A stretch of 44,971 bases of DNA, taken from positions 1 through 44,971 of the forward strand of contig CASFZH010000027.1 in NCBI GenBank assembly GCA_949299115.1. The letters run 5' to 3'. Position 1 is the first letter of the stretch, and the number at the start of each line of letters is the position of its first letter. The translations under genes were made by a program, and so were the position numbers. Shown here in pieces: positions 16,972-27,300 of this stretch. The stretch comes from an uncultured Helicobacter sp. GTDB lineage: Bacteria; Campylobacterota; Campylobacteria; Campylobacterales; Helicobacteraceae. Below the pieces are notes generated by a model. It saw only the letters and a program-made list of their open reading frames with translations. It was not told the origin of the DNA and did no database searches.

Positions 16972-18846
16972 TCAATACACCACTCTAAGCCTATCATTAA
17001 GACTAGAATCAAGATTTAAAAAGTCTTCTAAGTTTATATCCTCAAAGCCATCAATAAAGATGTATTCATTTTGGCTCTTGCGTAAAAACTCTAAAACTTC
17101 CTTATCACAAGCTATTAAGTAAAGACAATCCTCACATTGATAGAGCTTGTTTTCAAAGATAGTTTTAAGCGGCTTATCTAGCGTTTTACCACTTTGCAGG
17201 GCAAGGTTTAGGGCTTTATCAAATGGACTTAGATTCGCATTGCTTAGTAGCTTTAAAGTGCCTTGTTTGGTTGTGATGAGTTCGGGTTTATCGCTTAAGG
17301 CTAACACGCTAAAGCTTACGCTAAAATTTGGATTTGCATTTGCGATTTTCGCACCTGCTCTTTTTACCCTTTCAATCGTTATATCGCTAATAGCTGGATT
17401 TTTACTTTTTAACTCATTTTTGCAAAAATCATAAGCAGTTTTATTTTTGCTTTCATTAATAGGCTCATCGATTTGCACTAAGATACACTTCCTATTCCCT
17501 CCATCTTCTGCGTTGAGTTCCATTACGGCATGGGCGGTCGTGCCACTTCCTGCGAAAAAGTCAAGGATATAATCAGAGTTATCATTAACCGAGTGATTGA
17601 TAATTTCTTTTATAAACTCTACACTTTTAGGATAGGTAAAATACTCACCTAAGCCTAAAGCTAAAAATTCTTTTGTTGCACTTTGATTCATAAATTTATT
17701 ATCTGAAAACTTTAAGCTATCAAAAGTCTTTAATGTCGTTTTTAAATCTTTTAAGTAACGTTTATAAATAAAGCCTCTTTCATTTTCATCGTGTTCTTTT
17801 TTAAAATAAATTCTGTTTTCGTTAATATGTTTTTGCAATGTATTTTGAGAAAACAGCCAAAATCTACCTTCTGGTGGATAATCTTCCTTGCCTGTGTATG
17901 GATTTTTCACTGCAAAATAACCTGTTTTTATATCGCCACTTTTTGCAGTTGGGTCGCTAGAAACCCACGCTCCATTTGGGTCGTTATCTGGATTTTTATA
18001 TTTACTCAAATCTTTTTGCCCTCCAAGCAAATTTACTTTTTCTTTATCTTTTGCATAGCAAAATAAAAACTCGTGTTGGTAATTCACGCCTGTTTTAGAA
18101 TCATTTGTCGTGCTTTTTGTCTTGCGGATAAAATCCCCTACAAAATTCTCCTCTCCAAAAATTTCATCACAGAGAATCTTTAAGTTTGCTTGTTCATTAT
18201 CATCTATGCTTATAAATATCACGCCATCTTCACGCAATAAATCTCTAGCAAGTTTAAGGCGTGGCAGCATAAAGGCTAACCACCCGCTATGTGTGCGTGA
18301 GCTTTGTATATTTTTGAAAAACTGCAGGGTTTCAGATTCTACTTCATTTCCTTCATCATCGATTTCTAGCAGTCCCACTTCTTGCAAAATCGCCTTATAA
18401 TCTTTTCTAAAATTATCCGGATAGATGAAATTCTCATTTTTTGTATTATAAGGCGGGTCGATATAAATCATTTTGATTTTTTCACTATATGCTGCTTTGA
18501 GAATCTTCAATACATCTAAGTTATCGCCTTTGATAATAAAATTAGAATCTTCTTTGCTAGATTCTGCACTGCGGACATTAAATGATTCTTCAAATTTAAG
18601 TAACTTTTGAGTGGGCGTACTATAGAGTGCATTTGCCAAAGCCTTGCCTGTGAAAGTAAGCTCATAGCCTTGAATGTTTGCCTTTGTCTCTAAGCCCAAA
18701 AGAGTAGCGATAGCTTTTAAATCTACTTGATTATCTTTGATAGTTTGTGGGAAATGCGTTTTAAGATTCTCAAACAAGGCATTGTGCGACTCCTTAGAAT
18801 CTATGATTTTTATACCTTTTTTTAAGGCTTGTTCTTTATGTATCAT
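16972..18846 (-). CDS. mod: Type III restriction system methyltransferase Mod (intact)
   Basis: A 624-residue DNA N6-adenine methyltransferase. The motif order is that of beta-class enzymes: catalytic motif IV IYIDPPYNT at about residue 128, then GWLAFMLPRLKLARDLL and GVIFISIDDNEQANLK, a variable target-recognition region (about residues 235-415), and the SAM-binding motif I DYILDFFAGSGTTAHAV at about 430. It methylates the recognition site and supplies site recognition to Res. It starts immediately after the res stop codon, with AAGGAG inside the end of res, so the two are translationally coupled. tcmP follows 11 bases later. No homopolymer tract suggesting phase variation was seen in this copy. 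Confidence 0.92.
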   Translation of the reverse strand: MIHKEQALKKGIKIIDSKESHNALFENLKTHFPQTIKDNQVDLKAIATLLGLETKANIQGYELTFTGKALANALYSTPTQKLLKFEESFNVRSAESSKEDSNFIIKGDNLDVLKILKAAYSEKIKMIYIDPPYNTKNENFIYPDNFRKDYKAILQEVGLLEIDDEGNEVESETLQFFKNIQSSRTHSGWLAFMLPRLKLARDLLREDGVIFISIDDNEQANLKILCDEIFGEENFVGDFIRKTKSTTNDSKTGVNYQHEFLFCYAKDKEKVNLLGGQKDLSKYKNPDNDPNGAWVSSDPTAKSGDIKTGYFAVKNPYTGKEDYPPEGRFWLFSQNTLQKHINENRIYFKKEHDENERGFIYKRYLKDLKTTLKTFDSLKFSDNKFMNQSATKEFLALGLGEYFTYPKSVEFIKEIINHSVNDNSDYILDFFAGSGTTAHAVMELNAEDGGNRKCILVQIDEPINESKNKTAYDFCKNELKSKNPAISDITIERVKRAGAKIANANPNFSVSFSVLALSDKPELITTKQGTLKLLSNANLSPFDKALNLALQSGKTLDKPLKTIFENKLYQCEDCLYLIACDKEVLEFLRKSQNEYIFIDGFEDINLEDFLNLDSSLNDRLRVVY

Positions 18847-21771
18847 TTACTCTCCTTGTGCTTGTTTTAGGCTTTTCAATAAATCTTGCTTATTAATGCG
18901 GGTGTTATAGATTATCTTGATATTTTTATCTTTAAGACTTTCTTGCAAAGCCTTAAAAAATCTTTTTGCATACTCTATCTTTTTTCTCTCAATTTCTGGG
19001 ATTTGTGAGGTATCATCATAGCCCTTTGTCTCACAGATGAAAAAGATTCTTTGTCCTTTTTTATCCTTTAAAAGATAGGCAAAATCTGGCTCATAATTTT
19101 TAAAAGGTGTGGGAATGCTAAACTTTGGCAGTTTGGCAAATACGATTATTTCTTTCTCATCTATACTTTGATTTTCCTCTAATATTACTTCTTTTTCGAT
19201 TTGACTATCATACACAATTTTTTCGAAAAGGTAGTTTGACGCTGGGGCTAAAGGCTCATTATTTGTAGAATCTCTAGCGATGAATTTACCAAGTTTGTGT
19301 GCCTCTATATCCCCTCTTGGCTTACCATGCTCATCATATAAAATATCATCATATACATTTAGTGTATCATTAGAATAACTTTGGACAAACTCATACCCAA
19401 CGCTTACAAGCAAGTTTTTATGCAATTCTTCTTTGAAAATGTTTTTTAAAGATTCAAAGGCTTTTTTGGGAGAATTATTAAAATTCCTTTTATCAAGGCT
19501 ATTTAAAAGTCTAAGCAAAAAGGGAAGTGGGATTTGATTAGCCCTAGCAAAGTCAAGGGCTAGAGATTTAAAATCTTTGTCTAATGCTTTTGTATAGTCT
19601 TTTGTGCCAATCTCTTGTAATTCTTTAGTAATAATTTTATTGTTTTTAGAATCAAAAACCTTGGTTTCATAACGAATCGATTCTTTTGGGATTGTATTTT
19701 TATCAAAACTTTGGGCTATGCTTTGTACCAAAGTCTCTTGATTGATGTTTTTATACACTAAGGTTGATTTTTGATTAATCGTGTGCCATAACTCTTTAAA
19801 CTCCTGTGCTAGATTTGGCTTTATCTTTACTCTCTCTTTGGGGAGGTTCGCATTTTGCACTTGTTCTTTTGTGGTATTAATGACTTTGAAAGATTCTAAA
19901 ACGCATTCAAATTTATCTTTTAAAAGATTTTTTAGATTCTCATTATCTTTGATAGCTTCATAAATAGGGGCTATGATTTTATAGATATTGCTATTTTCAT
20001 CAAATTCTACTAGATTTAAATCCTCTAAGGCAATTAAGAATCTACTAGCCTCTCTAGCATTAAGCCCTAGACTTTCTAGCTTTTCTTGATTAATAAATAC
20101 CGAATCTAGCACAAAGCTAGAATCCATTATCTCTTTTTGTAAGCCTTCGATAAAGCCTCTTTCTTCACTGCTTACAAGCATATCAAGGCGATTAATGTCA
20201 AAAAACTCATTTTCATTGTTTCCCAAAAACCTCTGCGTGATTCTTTTACCCTCATTATTCACGCAAATTCTAAGCCCTCGCCCTACCTGCTGATGTCTGC
20301 TTGTATCGCTGCTAGAGTTTGCAAGTTTAGTGAGAGTAAAGATATTTGGATTATCCCAACCCTCTTGCAAAGCCCATACACTAAAGATAAAACGCAAAGA
20401 GGTATCAAAGGAAAGGAGCTTTTCTTTATCTTGCAAAATGAGTTTTATATCATTTGCTTCTAGGTTTTCTTTATTGCTCTCTTTTTTCTTATTGGCAAGA
20501 TTGCTATCGCCACTAAAATAGCCTTGATGCACCTTTAATCTTCCCTCACTATCAAAGTCTTTTTCTAAATATTCCCTATATTTGCTATCTAAATTCGATT
20601 CTAAGGCTTCTTTGCGTTTTAGCTTATAAAGCCTCTCAAATTCATCTTTGATAAATGGATTTTCTCCTCTAAAGTCCTTAATCTCTGGGATAAAAAAGAG
20701 ACTTAAGGCTTTGATATTTTTTTTAAACAAACGCTCCTCTTTTTCAAAATGCAAATTAATAGCTTTAGCTAAAAGACTTGTAATCTCCTCATTGCTTAGT
20801 TTATAGGACTTTTTCTTTTCTATCACTGTGCCATTGCTTAAGTAAGCTTTGTCTTTATTAATATTTATTAGACTAATGTCTTGAAAACTAGAATCTAACG
20901 CACCTAAATTGTTGTTTTGCAAAATTGTTGTGTGTTTTTCTATGCCGTCTTTAAAGAAAGAAAAAGTTGCGGATTTTGGTTTGCTTGTGTTTGTGGCAAT
21001 CAAGAAAGGAGTGGTATTATCTTGGATTAACGTATGCACACAAATTTGCTTCACAAGATATGACCTAAAAGCACAAATAGAATCAAGACAATATGCAACA
21101 TTGCTTAACTCATACTCTTTTTCTTTAGGGAAGGTCGCACCAAAACGAAAATACAAGGAATTGAGTTTTGAAAAATATTTATTAAAAGCCTCACCTTTAA
21201 GCAAATGCGGCTCATCTATGATAGAAATGGGTTTTAGGGCGGCGATATTTTCAAAGATACTTTGTGTATTAAAAAGGCTTTCGTTATTTTTGTTTAGCAA
21301 ATTTTGCGTTTTATCAATGGCACTGTTAGTGAGGATAAGCACACTTAATTCATCTTCATTTTTAATGTAGTGATTGATAATGAGAGATTGAGATTTGCTA
21401 TCTGTATAGGCATAGGCTTTTAGATGTTTTTTATACTCACTATAAAAATAGTCTTTTGTGAGAGTGATATTTTGCTTAACAGATTCTAAAATCGCTTTTC
21501 TTGGGACAAAAATGATAAATTTATTTTGCTTGAATTGCTTATTGAGTTCAAAAATGAGATTAAGATAGGTAAAAGTTTTGCCCGTGCCTGTCTCCATTAG
21601 AATATCTAAATGCAATTTATCATTGATACTCTGTATTGGTAAGCTTGTGTTTTTATAAAATTCTTGCAAACACTCTTTTAAATTATCTTGTTTTTTAAAG
21701 TCAAAATTTTGCAAAATTTTGAGTATGTTTTCTATACATTCTTGCTGATAGTCTTGCTTTTCAAAAATCAT
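18847..21771 (-). CDS. res: Type III restriction endonuclease Res
   Basis: 974-residue restriction subunit: superfamily 2 helicase plus nuclease. Walker A is in ILMETGTGKTFTYLNLIFEL (about residues 60-79), Walker B is the DEPH box SIIDEPHLL, motif III-like FGATFPKE follows, and motif VI is HQQVGRGLRICV. The C-terminal PD-(D/E)xK nuclease is seen as EPDFAYLL..FFICETKGYD (about residues 905-930). Res translocates on DNA with Mod and cuts when two unmethylated sites are engaged. GGAGCAAAG precedes the ATG. It is first in the operon res-mod-tcmP-Gp37/68, an order opposite to the second Type III operon of the window (mod first). The linker tail lies 110 bases upstream. Confidence 0.92.
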   Translation of the reverse strand: MIFEKQDYQQECIENILKILQNFDFKKQDNLKECLQEFYKNTSLPIQSINDKLHLDILMETGTGKTFTYLNLIFELNKQFKQNKFIIFVPRKAILESVKQNITLTKDYFYSEYKKHLKAYAYTDSKSQSLIINHYIKNEDELSVLILTNSAIDKTQNLLNKNNESLFNTQSIFENIAALKPISIIDEPHLLKGEAFNKYFSKLNSLYFRFGATFPKEKEYELSNVAYCLDSICAFRSYLVKQICVHTLIQDNTTPFLIATNTSKPKSATFSFFKDGIEKHTTILQNNNLGALDSSFQDISLININKDKAYLSNGTVIEKKKSYKLSNEEITSLLAKAINLHFEKEERLFKKNIKALSLFFIPEIKDFRGENPFIKDEFERLYKLKRKEALESNLDSKYREYLEKDFDSEGRLKVHQGYFSGDSNLANKKKESNKENLEANDIKLILQDKEKLLSFDTSLRFIFSVWALQEGWDNPNIFTLTKLANSSSDTSRHQQVGRGLRICVNNEGKRITQRFLGNNENEFFDINRLDMLVSSEERGFIEGLQKEIMDSSFVLDSVFINQEKLESLGLNAREASRFLIALEDLNLVEFDENSNIYKIIAPIYEAIKDNENLKNLLKDKFECVLESFKVINTTKEQVQNANLPKERVKIKPNLAQEFKELWHTINQKSTLVYKNINQETLVQSIAQSFDKNTIPKESIRYETKVFDSKNNKIITKELQEIGTKDYTKALDKDFKSLALDFARANQIPLPFLLRLLNSLDKRNFNNSPKKAFESLKNIFKEELHKNLLVSVGYEFVQSYSNDTLNVYDDILYDEHGKPRGDIEAHKLGKFIARDSTNNEPLAPASNYLFEKIVYDSQIEKEVILEENQSIDEKEIIVFAKLPKFSIPTPFKNYEPDFAYLLKDKKGQRIFFICETKGYDDTSQIPEIERKKIEYAKRFFKALQESLKDKNIKIIYNTRINKQDLLKSLKQAQGE

Positions 21772-21782
21772 CTTTGCTCCGT

Positions 21783-21854
21783 TTATGTGATAGCTACATA
21801 ATCTATACCATTCTTTTGCTTAATAATAAGTAATATCGCCATTCCCCCATCCAT
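21783..21854 (-). CDS. Possible 23-residue leader peptide upstream of res
   Basis: Encodes MDGGMAILLIIKQKNGIDYV plus three residues, with AAAGGAAATAAT just before the ATG. It fills the gap between the 43-bp linker tail and res and ends just before the res ribosome site. It could be a leader peptide or the stub of a lost gene. No family is recognised and expression is uncertain. Confidence 0.3.
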   Translation of the reverse strand: MDGGMAILLIIKQKNGIDYVAIT

Positions 21855-21881
21855 AGTATTATTTCCTTTTGTTTTTTTAGA

Positions 21882-21924
21882 ACTTCCTGCCGTCCTCTAG
21901 CACTTTAGATTCTCCATTAGAATC
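21882..21924 (-). repeat. 43-bp direct repeat, copy B (3' end of the dehydrogenase gene)
   Basis: Reads ..DSNGESKVLEDG on the minus strand, with two changes in the last codons. It is followed to the right by AACTAAATATTATAACATAGGATAAATTTGCTATTTATTT, also present in copies A and D, and then by the intact Mrr-like gene. This is the only linker whose Mrr gene is complete. Confidence 0.88.
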
Positions 21925-21987
21925 AACTAAATATTATAACATAGGATAAATTTGCTATTTATTTTTATACTCATTTAAATGTAACAA

Positions 21988-22524
21988 TTATGGTATATAA
22001 GTGATGATTTTGTATTCCACATCATTTTCCTCTAAAAATTTCTTTACGCCATAGTCAAGATTCTCACAGCTTGTTATGAAAACCCGCCTTACATTCTTTT
22101 TAGCAAATATTTTTTGGTTTTTTTCTACATACGCCGCACAATCGCCCATAAAGATTCGTAAATGCTCCTGCTTTACCTGTTTATACTCCCAATTTTTACA
22201 TTGAATCAAAAGTGCCTCACTCCCCTTATATGCTACTAAATCAATGCCACCATCAGCCTTGCCTTTTATGAATCCTTGTGGATAGACCTTATAGCCTTGT
22301 TTTTTATAATGTCTTAGAATCTGCAGTTCGTATTTATCGCCTTTTTCTTTATTTTTTAAAGAAAATGTATTATGTGTGTTGGCTTGAATCTTGCTTTGCG
22401 TGGTAGTGTGTGAAGTGGTATCAGAATCTCTGTAATCCTCATAATCACTGCTCCTAGACTTCTTACGAAATAAAAGTAAAGGCAATAAAGCAGCGAAAAA
22501 TAAACAAAATAGCAAAAATTCCAT
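21988..22524 (-). CDS. Membrane-anchored Mrr-like restriction endonuclease (intact)
   Basis: 178 residues. An N-terminal membrane helix (MEFLLFCLFFAALLPLLLF) is followed by a polar Ser/Thr-rich linker (residues 22-58) and a PD-(D/E)xK domain of the Mrr_cat type: KGDKYELQILRHYKKQGY (active-site Glu), then GKADGGIDLVAYKG and LLIQCKNWEYKQV (the D...QxK catalytic pair at about residues 93-111). The C-terminal half includes RVFITSCENLDYGVKKFLEENDVEY. Such proteins are Type IV-like or uncharacterised nucleases. Its C-terminal half is the source of the linker remnants A, C and D, all cut at the QCKNW codons. Whether it restricts DNA is unknown. Confidence 0.8.
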   Translation of the reverse strand: MEFLLFCLFFAALLPLLLFRKKSRSSDYEDYRDSDTTSHTTTQSKIQANTHNTFSLKNKEKGDKYELQILRHYKKQGYKVYPQGFIKGKADGGIDLVAYKGSEALLIQCKNWEYKQVKQEHLRIFMGDCAAYVEKNQKIFAKKNVRRVFITSCENLDYGVKKFLEENDVEYKIITYIP

Positions 22525-22707
22525 TGAGATTTCCCTTACATTGAGACTAATTTCATTTTTTTATGATTATAAACTTCTATGTTTTCAAGCTTGATTGTAA
22601 TTATATCTTGAGTGTTAAGGCACAAAATTATAGCAAAACTACAATACATGCTGTACATTATCCTCTGAAATCTTACCTTTTAAAATACAATATTTATAAG
22701 CCTTAGA

Positions 22708-23253
22708 CTATCGGTTAAACCTCCATACCAAGATGCCTCCCACCAAAAACCCAAGAAATGCCATTAAATATCCATAATCGGTATCTGGTGCAAAAAAGAA
22801 AAAAGTGCCAATAAGGACTATAAAACCAATAATGCCTAGAAACCAATTTCTTGTCTTATTCAATATGACCAAAAACATCAAAAAGGCAGCAGCACCTCCT
22901 TTTAAAAACACTGTTATCATTCTATCTATTGTTCCTACTTCTTCCCAGCCTCCCTCATAGTTTCTATAAAGTGTCCAATTAGAATGGCTACCACGATTAT
23001 AGCTAGGAGAGCTACCGCGATTGTTGCTAGGAGAGTTATTGGCGATAGTATGCACATATTTGTTTCTCTCTTGGTATTGGTCAAGCGATTCTTTTGCATA
23101 GGGCAATAAGAAAACATCATTACGACTAGAAAAATGATATGCCATATCATTTGTGTTTTATCTCATATCATAGGCAAATGCAGGCATATATAATAGAAAT
23201 ACTGTTACCAAAAATAGCCATTTAGCTAAAAAATACTCAAAAAATCTTTTCAT
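22708..23253 (-). pseudogene. Signal-peptide membrane protein gene interrupted by one in-frame TAA
   Basis: The ATG at 23253 starts a clear signal peptide (MKRFFEYFLAKWLFLVTVFL, then LYMPAFA-YDMR), but a TAA at 23158-23160 ends it after 31 codons. The same frame continues as NTNDMAYHFSSRNDVFLLPY and a 145-residue open frame. That part has a small tandem repeat SPSNNRGSSPSYNRGS, a polar segment, and three hydrophobic helices (about 84-98, 102-118 and 124-142 of the 145). A single nonsense change in an otherwise intact gene of about 180 codons is the simplest reading. Alternatively the ATG at 23145 starts a separate short protein. The family is not recognised. It lies between hsdR and the Mrr-like gene. 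Confidence 0.5.
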
Positions 23254-23346
23254 TTCTTTATTATATCTAATTCAATATTCAAACAATCGAATTATCACAT
23301 CGATATCGTATATTACTAATTTTATCGATTATCAGAATCTTTTGTA

Positions 23347-23649
23347 TTACTTAATACTACTTTTTATACCACAACACACTAAAGCCAAAAACCATGAAAG
23401 GCTGCTCTCAAATGCAAGTCCTACATTTTCTTGCAAAAAATCAGCTTGATATCCAAACTCTGCATGAGTAAGAGATAGGTGCATTAAAATCAAAAGTATC
23501 GTAAGTATAAAGCTGTGAGCGGTTTTCATTCGCATCGAAAAATCGCTGCCAGATTCATTGCGAAATCCATCGACATTGACTACACCGGGTTTATCTCTAA
23601 AAGCTGACACAATCTTAAAACGCCTCTTTATCAAAGAGTACATAGACAT
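23347..23649 (-). CDS. Small hypothetical membrane or secreted protein
   Basis: A 100-residue frame: basic N-terminus (MSMYSLIKRRFKIVSAFRDK), a polar stretch with GVVNVDGFRNESGSDFS, one hydrophobic segment at about residues 45-62 (FILTILLILMHLSLTHA) that could be an internal signal peptide if a later Met is used (MKTAHSF at residue 41), and a second hydrophobic end (SWFLALVCCGIKSS). No strong ribosome site is visible before the first ATG. It lies just after a decayed gene. It may itself be a fragment; no function can be assigned. Confidence 0.35.
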   Translation of the reverse strand: MSMYSLIKRRFKIVSAFRDKPGVVNVDGFRNESGSDFSMRMKTAHSFILTILLILMHLSLTHAEFGYQADFLQENVGLAFESSLSWFLALVCCGIKSSIK

Positions 23650-23660
23650 TAAGACACTTT

Positions 23661-24236
23661 TTATTTTATTCTTGTATGTATGCTATAACTATCGTATGCC
23701 TTCTGTGCACTAACGCAAGTTAGCTCCCCAAACTTATCTTTCCTCGTATTGCCTACGACTTCTAGCTGCTCGGGCTTACTTTGGAAAAAAGCTTTTTAGC
23801 TTCTTCTCATAGTCTGTGCCAAGCTCACTCTCACAAAGCTCTTGCCATACACACTCGAGGTAAAAACCCTCTTTTGGGCTAAATCTCATCACAAGCGGCT
23901 TTGAGAATCTTGTATAAGGATACTATCATGTTCAAACACTCTTTTGGTTTTTATCAATACCACTTGTAGATTCTACAAAGAAAGGCATAGGCGAATTGAT
24001 TATAAAGAAATATCGCCTTTGCTTTTTTATCAACAATGTACTTCTTTGCTCCCCTCAATATCCCAAAAATCTTTTTTCCATCGCTATATAAATAGGTCAA
24101 AAATTTCTGACAAAAATACCACTCTTTCATAATTTTCATAGTTTGTCATCTAAGTTTTTCTTGTCGCATAGAATCTGCAAAAACAAAGGGCTGTAGCATA
24201 ATTAACATAACTGCTAACTTACAAAATCTATTCATA
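23661..24236 (-). pseudogene. Decayed gene for a small exported protein
   Basis: The ATG at 24236 has AAGGA upstream and opens a signal-peptide-like MNRFCKLAVMLIMLQPFVF. A T6 tract at that point shifts the frame; one base fewer would continue ADSMRQEKLR. Further protein-like pieces follow in changing frames: EWYFCQKFLTYLYSDGKK, then RFSPKEGFYLECVWQEL with CESELGTDYEKKLKSFFP, and finally QSKPEQLEVVGNTRKDKFGE ending at a TAA (23661-23663). The chain looks like one former periplasmic protein of about 180 residues with at least three frame breaks. The family is not recognised. Confidence 0.45.
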
Positions 24237-24325
24237 AAAATCCTTTGAATAGCTCATAAAGCAAAGAATGCTCTAAGATTTTTTATGAAAAATACACTCA
24301 TGTATTGCAAAAATCCTTTACACAA

Positions 24326-27300
24326 TTACTCATATATTTCATTAAGCACAATATCAAACATTTTTTGCGTTATTCTTTGCTTAAGTGCTGCATCATCAGT
24401 AAAATGCTTATAAAAGTCAAAATTTACGTCTATAATTTCTTGCATTTTTTCTTGTAAAAGTGCTTCAAATTCTATGCGTAAATTTTGCCTATCAGAATGT
24501 TTAGAGGATTTAACAAATTTTTCATCTTTTAGCACATCCTCTTTGATATTTTGCAATGTCCTTACTATTTTATCCCCCTCATTCCATTCTACATTGCCAT
24601 ATTTTTCATTAAATTCTTTGATGATTTCTGAAAGCTCTTGCAACTCCGCTCCTTGTATCTTGCTAGAACCATCAGCGCTTGAAGGCATAAGCTTACCATC
24701 GCCTTTTAATCTTATATCTTCACTTTTTATAAGTTGTACACGGTAGCTATCAAAGCTTACATTATCTAAAATCCCTTTTGCCAAATCCTCTGACCTCGGG
24801 GGAGCAATCTTTGCTATAAGCTTTTTAAGTAAGATAGAGTGTTTTTCTAAATTTACATCTTCATAAGGTAAAATCTGTGCTAAAAATGCATAGTTATTTA
24901 AATAATTTTTTATCTTGCTGTAAAATTCTGCTTTTATATCTTCATTTTGTTTATTGAATCGCTCCACTATTTTATCTAGCTGTGCGTGGATACTATTTTC
25001 TTTTTCCTCTTTTAAAATAGATTCTACAAAGGCATCTACCTCATCTTGCGTATAAATTTCATATCCCAAAAGATTGCTTTTAAGTTCAAAAATCTTTTCA
25101 GGGTCGCTTCTTTGTCCTAAATAAGTTTGCTTATAAAATGTGCTAAAAGACTCGGCTATTTCCTCGTGTGAATTTACAAAATCTAGCACACAAGTATCAT
25201 CTTTGTCTTTACATATCCTATTTAGACGCGATAGAGTTTGCACCGCACTTACTCCACTCAGTTTTTTATCCACATACATCGTATGCAAAAATGGCTCATC
25301 AAATCCAGTTTGATACTTCTCTGCCACGATTAAAAACTTATACTTATCCTTTTTAAATTCCTCTTTTAAGGCACTCTCACTAAATCCATTTAAAACACTT
25401 TCACCATAAATTTCACCATCAAGATTTAATTCACCAGAAAATGCTACAATGGCTTCAAATTGTGGATAATGATCTTTTAAATATTCTCTAAAAGCAAAGT
25501 AATAACAAATAGCACTCTTTCTACTTTTGGTTACCACCATAGCCTTTGCCTTAGCCCCTATTTTTTTATAACTATGGGTAAAAAAATGCTCAATCATAAT
25601 TTCGGCTTTTTTAGCAATGGAATCTTTATGATTTTCCACATAGGCTTTTAGTTTGGCATTTGCTTTCTTTTTATCATAGCGAGGGTCATCATCTTTTATG
25701 GACGAGAGGATTTTATAATAACTCTTATAAGTTGTATAGCCCTTTAATACATCAAGGATAAATCCCTCTTCAATAGCTTGTTTCATGGAATAGAGATGAA
25801 AGGGGATAAATTTGACTTCCCCATTTACTTTACAAGGCATTCCAAACATTTCTAGCGTTTTTGGCTTAGGTGTAGCAGTAAAGGCAAAGTATGAAGCATT
25901 TTTCTGCAATTTTTTATTTTTTATAATCTCTATGATTTTTTCGTCTAATTCTTCTCTTGCTTCTTCCTCTTCATCAAGGCTTTTATCTCTGATAGCCTCG
26001 CCCATTTTTTGTGCGTTTATGCCACTTTGGCTAGAGTGTGCTTCATCTATGATGATAGCAAAGGTCTTGCTTTTCAAGCTAGTGATTTCATCTAAGATAT
26101 AAGGAAATTTTTGAATAGTTGTGATGATGATTTTCTTGCCCTCTTCTAGTGCCTCTCTTAGTTGTCTGCTACCTTGCGTGATAGCCTCTACTACTCCGCT
26201 AACCCCCTCAAAACCCTTAACATTATCCCTGATTTGAGAATCTAGCACCTTTCTATCTGTAACGACAATCACGCTATCAAAGATAGGTGTATTAAGAGAT
26301 TCTTCCCTTTCGCTTCGCTCAAGGTCAGAATGACAGGGTGGAAAATCCTTAGAATGACGGGAGGGGTGGGATTCTTCGGCTAACGCCTCAGAATGACTTA
26401 CTGTTTTGTCATATTGAGAGCATTCTCCCTTGTCATGTTGAGCGAATGCGAAACATCTAGATTCTTTGTCTTGAGATTCTATGTTTTTAGATTCTTCGCT
26501 ACGCTCAGAATGACGGGAGGGCGTCATGTTGAGCGTTAGTGAAATATCTCCGTCATTCTGAGGGATTGAAACAACTGAAGAATCTATATTATTGTTTTGA
26601 GACATATCTAAAACATCTCTATGCAAACTTGCAAGATTATGAGCAAGCCAAGAGATAGAATTACTCTTGCCACTTCCTGCACTATGTTGAATGAGATACC
26701 TTCTTCCTACACCATTAGCCTTTGCGTCCTCTAAAAGCTTTTCTACCACATCAAATTGATGATAACGTGGGAAAATAATAGAATCAGAATCTTTCACAAG
26801 TCTTACAAAGTCAAAGACAAGCGTAAGCAAAGTATCTTTTTTCAGTATCCTCTCCCAAAAATAAGCACTCTTTAGCCCCTCACTTGCAGGATTTCCCGCA
26901 CCACTTTGCAAACCTATATCCCCTCTGCCATTATTTAGCCCACGATTAAAAGGTAAAAATCTTGTTTTGTCCCTCTCTAGTTTTGTACTCATATAGACTA
27001 AATCACAATCTAGCGCAAAATGCACAATACAATTTCTCAAAAGCCTCTCTTTTGGGTCTCTATCTTTTTTATACTGCGCTATTGCATCATAGACATTCTG
27101 CCCTGTGAGTTGGTTTTTAAGCTCAATGCTTACAAGCGGCACACCATTTAAGAAAACTACCATATCAATAGAGTTTGTATTATCCTTGCTATAATAAAGT
27201 TGGCGAATGATTGAGAGGGTATTTTTATGATAGTTTTTCACACTATCGCTATTAATGCCTTCTTTGCCAATTTTCAAAGCAATGTGCTTAAGAATCTCAC

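Noticed and set aside
22935..23150. 71-residue minus-strand frame beginning MIWHIIFLVVMM
   Set aside because: It overlaps the longer frame that follows the signal peptide at 23253 in frame; the latter has better protein features.
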